From an uncultured Ruminococcus sp. (GTDB taxonomy: Bacteria; Bacillota; Clostridia; Lachnospirales; Lachnospiraceae), in NCBI GenBank assembly GCA_900553885.1, contig USFD01000098.1, positions 1 to 10,642 of the forward strand: a stretch of DNA of 10,642 bases, given 5' to 3'. The notes under the pieces are model-generated. The model did not search any database. It worked only from the letters and a program-made list of their open reading frames with translations, and was not told the DNA's origin. Each line of letters starts with the position of its first letter. Positions within the stretch are counted from its first letter, which is position 1. A program made the position numbers and the translations under genes. Positions 1 to 5,315 of this stretch are shown one piece after another.

Positions 1-2
1 AG

Positions 3-86
3 ATTTCTGCCGCGTCTCTGAAAGAGAGTCATCCGCATGATATTCATATTACAAAAGAAGCGCCGAACTACAGCGTAGACGAATAA
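3..86 (+). CDS. C-terminal end of an unidentified protein (partial)
   Basis: The frame beginning at base 3 is open from the window edge and reads 27 codons to a TAA at 84-86, ending in APNYSVDE. The other two plus-strand frames stop within the first 40 bases, and codon choice resembles that of the later genes. The gene would point toward the strong hairpin at 119-160, as expected for a gene end. The tail is acidic and histidine-bearing with no domain I recognise, so no function is proposed. The start lies outside the window. It could be a chance open frame, because only 84 bases are visible. Confidence 0.5.
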   Translation: MSAASLKESHPHDIHITKEAPNYSVDE

Positions 87-118
87 AGAGAAACAAGGCT
101 GAATAAGAGCTTTAGAAA

Positions 119-160
119 AGAGGCCGCCTGCCGGAAAACTTTTCCCGGCAGGCGGCCTCT
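119..160. terminator. Strong hairpin terminator shared by two convergent genes
   Basis: Bases 119-134 and 145-160 form a perfect 16-bp GC-rich stem with a 10-nt loop. Read on the minus strand, the stem is followed by CTTTTC, a short U tract, so it fits best as the intrinsic terminator of the ferredoxin gene whose stop is at 205. On the plus strand no T tract follows directly (a TTTTT comes 15 nt later), so termination of the gene ending at 86 is likely but less certain. Confidence 0.85.
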
Positions 161-204
161 GAACGTATATGCATTTTTAAAACCCGGAAATCTCTGTGCT
201 TGGA

Positions 205-987
205 TCAGAGAAAAATTTCCGCTTTCTTATCACTGTGACAGATCTTTTTCAGTTTATTTTCCGTCATGCGCAGTTTCAGAGAGTTGACGCTTCGGGCATG
301 CTGTCTGCAGATACGGATACATTTCATACAGGAAATGCATTTTTTGGAATCCGTCTTTTTGGGATCTTTCAGTGAGATCGCTCCGGCCGGACAGACTTTG
401 GCGCAGGAACCGCATTCGGTACACAGACTGGAGTCTGTCTTCGGCGTCAGCGGTACCGTGGCATATTTGCGGTATGGAGAATTGCCCGGGACTTTTACCT
501 GGATGTGGTCAAAATTTTCCTCATTTCTAATTCTTCGGTTTAATTCTACGCCAAATTCTCCGATTGTTTTCAGATCATCCTTATTTGGCCGGCGGGAACC
601 GATAGCCGGTACAATGGAATGCTCCGTTGGAAATGCGGCAGCGCCGATTACTTTGAAACCATGAGATTCCACTTCAGTCTTCAGTTCCAGAAGCGCATCT
701 TCATATTCCCGGCAGCCGTATGTAACAATAAGAGCGGCAGGCGTGTTTTTTCCGGTAATATTCTGCAGATACTCCGTAAAAAGCGCAGGCACACGTCCGC
801 CATAAACAGGGGCGGCAAAAAGAGCGAAATCATTTTCGGCAAATTTTAAAACAGGTTTCTTGGTTTTATAGACAGAAAAGTCAAAAGAAACAGATTTAAG
901 CCCGATATGCCGGGCGGTTTCCATAACAGTCTTCCGGGTTGTTCCCGTAGGACTGAAGTATACAAGTTTAAGTTCATTCATTTTCAT
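205..987 (-). CDS. EFR1-type flavodoxin-like/4Fe-4S ferredoxin protein
   Basis: This 260-aa cytosolic redox protein joins a flavodoxin-like domain to a bacterial two-cluster ferredoxin domain. The N-terminal domain (about residues 5-155) opens with a beta strand and the loop FSPTGTTRKT, the usual FMN-phosphate-binding position of flavodoxins. The C-terminal domain (about 182-240) has CxxCxxCxxxCP at C189, C192, C195 and C199, and CxxCxxCxxxC at C217, C220, C223 and C227, predicting two 4Fe-4S clusters. The second motif is followed by Arg-Gln-His instead of the usual Pro. The ATG at 987 is chosen because AGGAGG (1001-996) sits 8 nt upstream; a second Met at codon 3 is less well spaced. The length and architecture match proteins annotated as EFR1 family ferrodoxin in Clostridia. 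The electron partner is unknown. The gene is monocistronic, divergent from the FAD oxidoreductase, and ends at the hairpin 119-160. Confidence 0.9.
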   Translation of the reverse strand: MKMNELKLVYFSPTGTTRKTVMETARHIGLKSVSFDFSVYKTKKPVLKFAENDFALFAAPVYGGRVPALFTEYLQNITGKNTPAALIVTYGCREYEDALLELKTEVESHGFKVIGAAAFPTEHSIVPAIGSRRPNKDDLKTIGEFGVELNRRIRNEENFDHIQVKVPGNSPYRKYATVPLTPKTDSSLCTECGSCAKVCPAGAISLKDPKKTDSKKCISCMKCIRICRQHARSVNSLKLRMTENKLKKICHSDKKAEIFL

Positions 988-1010
988 AGTACAGGCCTCC
1001 TTTGCATGTA

Positions 1011-1042
1011 ATCATATCATATTGTGCAGAAAATTACTACAA
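1011..1042 (-). promoter_or_regulatory. Weak candidate promoter of the ferredoxin gene
   Basis: On the minus strand TTGTAG (1042-1037) precedes two overlapping TATGAT-like hexamers (1021-1016 and 1016-1011). The spacings of 15 and 20 nt are both off the 17-nt optimum, while TGATAT at 1019-1014 has exact 17-nt spacing but a poorer match. The position, 24-34 nt before the start codon, is reasonable. The exact boxes are uncertain. Confidence 0.25.
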
Positions 1043-1064
1043 TTTGGAGGCAAGGGAACGCCCC

Positions 1065-1093
1065 TTGTTTCGATCTGCAAAATTATCTATAAT
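1065..1093 (+). promoter_or_regulatory. Sigma-A promoter of the FAD oxidoreductase gene
   Basis: TTGTTT (1065-1070) and a perfect TATAAT (1088-1093) are separated by exactly 17 nt. Transcription should begin near 1100, giving a leader of about 75 nt. A 6-bp inverted repeat, CAAGGG (1051-1056) and CCCTTG (1062-1067), overlaps the upstream edge of the -35 box. It could be an operator, but that is only inference. Confidence 0.7.
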
Positions 1094-1174
1094 ATAGGAT
1101 GTAGTTTGAAATACAGTGCTGCAGTCTGAGTGTTGGTTCTGCAGATTGATTTTATTTGGAGAGGAAAGAAGATT

Positions 1175-2545
1175 ATGGCGGAATATGATGTAATTATAAT
1201 AGGTGCAGGTCCGGGCGGGATTTTTGCGGCATATGAGCTGGCGAAGCTTGCGCCTGAAATGAAAGTTGCGGTAATGGAGGCAGGATCGCCTCTCGAAGAG
1301 CGGAAATGTCCCATTGACGGAAAGAAAGTAAAAAGCTGCATCAAATGCAAAACCTGTGCAATTATGAGCGGGTTCGGCGGCGCGGGAGCCTTTTCCGACG
1401 GAAAATATAATATTACAAACGATTTCGGCGGAACTTTGTACGAGTATATCGGACGGGAAAAAGCAGTTGAATTGATGGAGTATGTGGATAAAATCAATGT
1501 GGAGAACGGAGGACAGGACACAAAGATGTATTCCACAGCAGGAACCCGGTTTAAAAAACTTTGTATGCAGAACAAACTGAAGCTTCTGGATGCTTCCGTA
1601 CGTCATCTGGGAACAGATATTAACTATATTGTTCTGAAAAATCTGTATCAGAAGCTGAAGGACAAGGTGGAATTCCGGTTCCACTGCCGTGTGGACCGGC
1701 TGGAAAAGACCGGGGAAGGATACCGGGTATGGCAGGGAGACAACTGGGATACATGCAGGGAATGTATTGTTTCCGTGGGAAGAAGCGGAAGTAAGTGGAT
1801 GGAGGAAATCTGCCGTGAAATGGATATTCCCACCCGCTCCAACCGGGTGGATATCGGAGTAAGAGTGGAACTCCCTGCAGTGATATTTTCTCATCTTACA
1901 GATGAGCTTTACGAGAGTAAAATTGTGTACCGGACAGAAAAATTTGAGGACCGGGTCCGCACATTCTGCATGAACCCGAACGGGATTGTGGTAAATGAAA
2001 ATACAAACGGGATCGTAACTGTAAACGGACACAGTTATGAGGACGAGGAGAAACAGACAGAAAATACGAATTTTGCTCTGCTGGTGGCAAAACATTTTTC
2101 CGAGCCCTTTAAAGACAGTAACGGATATGGAGAAAGCATAGCCCGCCTGTCCAATATGCTGGGAGGCGGCGTAATTGTCCAGCGGTTCGGTGATCTGATC
2201 CGGGGCAGAAGAAGTACGCATAAAAGGATTGAGGACGGGTTTGTTGTCCCGACTCTTTCCGCGGAGCCCGGGGATCTGAGCCTTGTGCTTCCGAAGCGGA
2301 TTCTTGACGGCATCATAGAGATGATATATGCCCTGGATAAAATTGCTCCGGGTACGGCAAATGACGACACTCTTCTTTATGGTGTGGAGGTGAAATTTTA
2401 CAACATGGAAGTAGAGCTGAACAGCCGGCTCGAGACAAAATATAAAGGGCTTTATGTAATCGGAGACGGAAGCGGAGTCACCCATTCTCTTTCCCATGCT
2501 TCAGCAAGCGGAGTGTGTGTGGCGAGAGAGATTGCACAGGGATGA
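1175..2545 (+). CDS. NAD(P)/FAD-dependent oxidoreductase (COG2509-like)
   Basis: This 456-aa soluble flavoprotein starts with a Rossmann dinucleotide-binding motif, IIIGAGPGG (residues 7-15), followed by an acidic strand end at E35 that would bind the FAD ribose. The C-terminus carries GLYVIGDGSG and a following SHASASG stretch, the second FAD-contact motif of this superfamily. Between these, residues 45-76 hold C45, C55, C58 and C61 followed by GFGGAGAFSDGK, which I associate with the FAD-dependent dehydrogenase group COG2509. The substrate is not known. The ATG at 1175 is preferred because GGAGAGGAAAG lies just upstream; an in-frame TTG-type extension to 1130 adds 15 residues without a better ribosome binding site and is not used. 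The gene has its own promoter, and the ncRNA promoter lies 33 nt after its stop. The divergent ferredoxin gene might supply electrons, but this is only suggested by proximity. Confidence 0.9.
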   Translation: MAEYDVIIIGAGPGGIFAAYELAKLAPEMKVAVMEAGSPLEERKCPIDGKKVKSCIKCKTCAIMSGFGGAGAFSDGKYNITNDFGGTLYEYIGREKAVELMEYVDKINVENGGQDTKMYSTAGTRFKKLCMQNKLKLLDASVRHLGTDINYIVLKNLYQKLKDKVEFRFHCRVDRLEKTGEGYRVWQGDNWDTCRECIVSVGRSGSKWMEEICREMDIPTRSNRVDIGVRVELPAVIFSHLTDELYESKIVYRTEKFEDRVRTFCMNPNGIVVNENTNGIVTVNGHSYEDEEKQTENTNFALLVAKHFSEPFKDSNGYGESIARLSNMLGGGVIVQRFGDLIRGRRSTHKRIEDGFVVPTLSAEPGDLSLVLPKRILDGIIEMIYALDKIAPGTANDDTLLYGVEVKFYNMEVELNSRLETKYKGLYVIGDGSGVTHSLSHASASGVCVAREIAQG

Positions 2546-2577
2546 CAGGTCTCTGCGAAAACGGAAAAAACTATCAG

Positions 2578-2606
2578 TTGTAAAACAGGAACAAATGGAG
2601 TATAAT
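2578..2606 (+). promoter_or_regulatory. Sigma-A promoter of the 6S-like RNA
   Basis: TTGTAA (2578-2583) and a perfect TATAAT (2601-2606) are separated by exactly 17 nt, 33 nt after the oxidoreductase stop. The predicted start is an A near 2613. No open reading frame of note follows; instead a long structured RNA does, so this promoter appears dedicated to the ncRNA. Confidence 0.8.
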
Positions 2607-2612
2607 ACTTCT

Positions 2613-2810
2613 AGAAAAGTAAAGAGAGTTAACCTGAAATGTGCGACAACCCTGTAATTTTGAACCTACAAAACTTTAAAAGGGATTCTTATATTTCTGT
2701 AATATGTCAGGCCTCCGACTTGCAGTGGAAGACAAAAAAGCAGATGCGGTTGCCCACCTAGCTGTGGCTAGGAGTCAAAATACAGGACCGGCATTTTGGG
2801 GGAAATACTA
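2613..2810 (+). ncRNA. ssrS: Probable 6S RNA (SsrS)
   Basis: This noncoding transcript of about 190-200 nt has its own promoter and terminator. Its two ends pair over a long range: 2633-2641 (CCTGAAATG) with 2792-2800 (CATTTTGGG, 9 bp including G-U pairs), then, after an internal loop, 2651-2663 with 2775-2786 (12 bp with one bulged A at 2657). Just inside the 3' strand is a 6-bp hairpin, CCTAGC (2757-2762) and GCTAGG (2767-2772), with a TGTG loop. A long closing stem, a large, mostly open centre and a small hairpin on the 3' side of the bubble are the layout known for 6S RNA, which binds the sigma-70/sigma-A RNA polymerase holoenzyme by mimicking an open promoter and serves as a template for short product RNAs. 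The family name rests on architecture and a remembered resemblance to clostridial 6S sequences; another structured RNA family remains possible. The mature ends are estimates. Confidence 0.62.
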
Positions 2811-2815
2811 ATGAT

Positions 2816-2845
2816 AAAGGCGGTCGTCCTGTACGGCCGCTTTTT
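2816..2845 (+). terminator. Intrinsic terminator of the 6S-like RNA
   Basis: GCGGTCGT (2820-2827) pairs with ACGGCCGC (2833-2840), 8 bp with one G-U pair and a 5-nt loop. TTTTT (2841-2845) follows, and the AAAG at 2816-2819 can extend the stem into the T run. It separates the ncRNA from the downstream membrane-protein gene. Confidence 0.88.
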
Positions 2846-2927
2846 CCATAGGAATTTATCTCAGAAGAAAAAGCTTCCGCCGTCCTGGGCGGCGCAGTCA
2901 TTATAAGTATGCAGGAGTGTTTTCAGA

Positions 2928-3818
2928 ATGGGAAGAGGGAAAAAGATCCGGACACAGATATTGAGAATTATTGTTACTGTTAATTCGCACCATACCGGAG
3001 CGTATGCTGCCCAGGCTGCGTATTTTTTTGTGCTTTCTCTGATTCCGATTTTTCTTCTTCTCCTTACTATGGTACAGTTTACGCCGGTTACTATGAATGA
3101 TGTGATGGAGGCGGTTCTGCAGGTGTTTCCTCAGTCTGTAGCTCCGCTGATCCGGTCCATTGTGATTCAGGTATATACACAGTCAGGTACGGTTATCCCG
3201 GTTACAATTCTTGTGGCTCTCTGGTCGGCGGGAAAAGGCGTGCTTTCTGTAACGTCCGGGCTGAACTGTATTTATGCGAAAACAGAAACACGAAATTATT
3301 TTTACCTTAGAATCCGCGCTTCTTTTTACACGGTGCTGTTTCTTCTGGCTATTATGCTTTCCCTGATTCTGTCGGTGTTCGGAAACAGTATCAGTGTAAT
3401 GCTTTATGAACATGTGCCGTTTCTGAGCAAGGTGGTAGATTTTATTATCCGTATCAGAACGTTTGTAACGCTTGTTGTGCTGACAATATTCTGGGATCTT
3501 GTATATAAATTCCTCCCAAACAGGAAAAACAGGGCAAAAACCACTTTGCGCAGACAGCTTCCCGGAGCAGTTTTTACCGCCTGCGGATGGTTGCTTATTT
3601 CTTTTATATTTTCAGTTTATCTGGATATTTTCACCGGGTTTACCAATATGTACGGGAGTCTGACAACAATTATTCTGATTCTGCTCTGGCTTTATGTGTG
3701 CATGTACATTATTCTTCTGGGCGGGGAAGTAAATGCGCTTCTTGAAAGGTTTTATGTAAGCCCCAGGGAGAAAACGGAGGCGGAAGACAAGGAAGAAAAG
3801 CCGGAGGAAAAATCTTGA
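2928..3818 (+). CDS. YihY/virulence factor BrkB family membrane protein
   Basis: This 296-aa polytopic inner-membrane protein has about six predicted membrane segments (around residues 28-49, 90-106, 130-158, 172-195, 210-232 and 242-268). Family hallmarks include AAYFFVLSLIPIF (30-42) with its helix-breaking proline, LWSAGKG (98-104) followed by a short hydrophilic loop, YKFLPNRK (193-200), PGAVF (212-216) and YGSL in the last hairpin, followed by LLGGEVNA (263-270). The tail after residue 277 is charged and rich in Lys and Glu, probably cytosolic. The molecular role of the family is unsettled; the old label ribonuclease BN for E. coli YihY was withdrawn, and it should not be called an RNase. 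The ATG at 2928 has AGGAG (2913-2917) 10 nt upstream. No strong promoter is visible between the ncRNA terminator and the gene, so expression may depend on read-through or a weak site near TATAAG (2902-2907). Confidence 0.93.
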   Translation: MGRGKKIRTQILRIIVTVNSHHTGAYAAQAAYFFVLSLIPIFLLLLTMVQFTPVTMNDVMEAVLQVFPQSVAPLIRSIVIQVYTQSGTVIPVTILVALWSAGKGVLSVTSGLNCIYAKTETRNYFYLRIRASFYTVLFLLAIMLSLILSVFGNSISVMLYEHVPFLSKVVDFIIRIRTFVTLVVLTIFWDLVYKFLPNRKNRAKTTLRRQLPGAVFTACGWLLISFIFSVYLDIFTGFTNMYGSLTTIILILLWLYVCMYIILLGGEVNALLERFYVSPREKTEAEDKEEKPEEKS

Positions 3819-3842
3819 CAAACGGGAAAGCTGTGATAGAAT
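3815..3842 (+). promoter_or_regulatory. Sigma-A promoter (extended -10) of the pheST leader
   Basis: A perfect TTGACA (3815-3820) lies 16 nt before TAGAAT (3837-3842), and TG at 3834-3835 makes an extended -10 element. The stop codon TGA (3816-3818) of the YihY-family gene lies inside the -35 box, so the two transcription units are packed with no spare DNA. The predicted start is near 3849. Confidence 0.85.
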
Positions 3843-3848
3843 GTATAA

Positions 3849-4128
3849 AGGAATTTGACTATATATCAGCAGCATAAAAAGGCTATGACCGTGCAAAGTA
3901 GAGTGCCGTTTCCTGCCAGAGAGAGAAGATCACCGGCTGAAAGTCTTCTTCAGTTCAGGCGGCAGTTGAATTTCCCACGCGAGCTGTGCTTTTGAAACAT
4001 TTTGTGGAAGTAGAAGGCGCCGTAGGTTGTACGTTACACAAGTTTGAGTGTCTGCGGTCAGACCGCAGGAATCAGGGTGGTACCGCGGGTTATCAGGCCT
4101 CGTCCCTTTTTAGGGACGGGGTTTTTTT
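3849..4128 (+). promoter_or_regulatory. Phenylalanine-specific T-box leader riboswitch
   Basis: This leader of about 280 nt senses uncharged tRNA-Phe and controls pheST. The Stem I arm shows an apical hairpin, GAAGA (3925-3929) with TCTTC (3944-3948), whose loop ends in GCTGAAAG (3936-3943), a signature of synthetase T-box leaders. On its 3' side AATTTCCC contains the specifier region: TTT (3971-3973) or TTC (3972-3974), both Phe codons, so the amino-acid call holds in either register. The T-box sequence AGGGTGGTACCGCG is at 4074-4087; its UGGUACC part offers the bulge that pairs with the free tRNA acceptor end. AGGG (4074-4077) can pair with CCCT (4104-4107), which is the 5' half of the terminator stem, giving the expected antiterminator/terminator switch. 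Without charged tRNA-Phe, read-through into pheS is predicted. The 5' boundary comes from the promoter prediction. Confidence 0.96.
4098..4128 (+). terminator. T-box-controlled terminator
   Basis: CCTCGTCCCT (4098-4107) pairs with AGGGACGGGG (4112-4121), 10 bp with one U-G pair and a four-T loop, followed by seven Ts (4122-4128). Part of the 5' arm is shared with the antiterminator that uses the T-box at 4074-4087, so this is a conditional attenuator, not a gene-end terminator. Confidence 0.95.
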
Positions 4129-4232
4129 GATGCCATGACATACAGAGAAGCTGCCGGCGGCAGGTTCTTTATGTTTTACAGAAAAAGTTCTGTCTTAGAG
4201 TGTACCTGAAAGAAGAAAGGAGCAGCAGAAAG

Positions 4233-5252
4233 ATGAAAGAAAAACTGGAACAGATCAAAGCAGAGGCAACCGCGCAGATTCAGGCAGCGGATATTCCGGA
4301 AAAGCTTAATGATGTGCGGGTAAAGTTCCTCGGCAAAAAGGGTGAGCTGACGGCGGTCCTTAAAGGGATGAAAGACGTAGCTCCGGAAGACAGACCGAAA
4401 GTAGGGCAGATGGTCAATGAGACAAGAGCAGCTATCGAGGCAATGCTTGAGGAAAGTAAAACAAAAATGGAAAAAGCAATCCGGGAAAAGAAAATGAAGG
4501 AAGAAGTGATTGATGTTACTCTTCCTTCCAGAAAGAACCGGATGGGACACAGACATCCGAATACAATCGCCCGGGAAGAGGTGGAGAGGATCTTTGTCGG
4601 AATGGGCTATGAGGTTGTCGAAGGACCGGAAGTAGAGTATGACGAGTACAATTTCGAAAAGCTCAATATTCCGGCGGATCATCCGGCAAAAGATGAGCAG
4701 GATACATTTTATATTAATAAAGATATCGTGCTTCGTACCCAGACTTCGCCGGTTCAGGCTCGTGTTATGGAACAGGGGAAACTTCCGATCCGGATTATTT
4801 CACCGGGACGTGTCTTCCGTTCTGATGAAGTGGACGCTACTCATTCTCCTTCCTTCCATCAGATCGAAGGCCTTGTAATTGATAAAAATATTTCATTTTC
4901 TGATCTGAAAGGAACTCTGGAGGTATTTGCAAAAGAGATGTTCGGACCGGAAACAAAGACAAAATTCAGACCACATCATTTCCCGTTTACAGAGCCCAGC
5001 GCTGAGGTGGATGTAAGCTGCTTCAAGTGCGGAGGAAAAGGCTGCCGTTTCTGCAAAGGTTCCGGCTGGATCGAGATTCTCGGCTGCGGCATGGTACATC
5101 CTCATGTACTGGAAATGTGCGGCATTGATCCAAAAGAATACAGCGGATTTGCATTTGGCGTGGGACTTGAGCGTATCGCGCTTCTGAAATACGAAATTGA
5201 CGACATGCGTCTTCTCTACGAAAACGACATCCGCTTCCTGAAACAATTCTAG
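4233..5252 (+). CDS. pheS: Phenylalanyl-tRNA synthetase alpha subunit
   Basis: PheS is the catalytic subunit of the cytosolic alpha2-beta2 class II enzyme that joins phenylalanine to tRNA-Phe using ATP. The 339-aa length is normal for bacterial PheS. Residues 1-90 are charged and helical, the coiled-coil arm that contacts tRNA. The catalytic core follows: HRHPN (106-110), class II motif 2 around FRSDEVDATHSPSFHQIEG (195-213) with its Arg, and motif 3 at FAFGVGLERIALL (306-318). A four-cysteine knuckle (C263, C266, C271, C274) precedes GSGWIEILG, a feature also seen in other PheS proteins. The ATG at 4233 is chosen because AGGAG (4218-4222) lies 10 nt upstream and the protein begins where the family does; an in-frame GTG at 4200 lacks such a site. 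The gene follows the T-box leader, and pheT begins 63 nt later. Confidence 0.98.
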   Translation: MKEKLEQIKAEATAQIQAADIPEKLNDVRVKFLGKKGELTAVLKGMKDVAPEDRPKVGQMVNETRAAIEAMLEESKTKMEKAIREKKMKEEVIDVTLPSRKNRMGHRHPNTIAREEVERIFVGMGYEVVEGPEVEYDEYNFEKLNIPADHPAKDEQDTFYINKDIVLRTQTSPVQARVMEQGKLPIRIISPGRVFRSDEVDATHSPSFHQIEGLVIDKNISFSDLKGTLEVFAKEMFGPETKTKFRPHHFPFTEPSAEVDVSCFKCGGKGCRFCKGSGWIEILGCGMVHPHVLEMCGIDPKEYSGFAFGVGLERIALLKYEIDDMRLLYENDIRFLKQF

Positions 5253-5315
5253 GAAGAGAATTGCGGCGCGATTCCAGATGAAACAGATTTAATTTTACAG
5301 AAAGGATTTTTTGTT

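Noticed and set aside
1037..2497. A 486-codon open frame on the minus strand opposite the oxidoreductase
   Set aside because: The plus-strand frame encodes a clear flavoprotein with a promoter and ribosome binding site. The minus-strand translation has no recognisable domain and is rich in Cys, His and Phe, typical of an antisense shadow.
2877..2892. GC-rich hairpin CCGCC/GGCGG upstream of the YihY-family gene as a second terminator
   Set aside because: The stem is only 5 bp and is not followed by a T tract; the real terminator is at 2816-2845.
2928..3818. Naming the YihY-family protein ribonuclease BN
   Set aside because: The protein is a multi-pass membrane protein with no nuclease motif, and the RNase BN label for this family was an error.
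4200..4232. GTG at 4200 as an upstream start for pheS
   Set aside because: It would add 11 residues not expected for PheS, and the AGGAG at 4218-4222 would lie inside the gene, exactly placed for the ATG at 4233.
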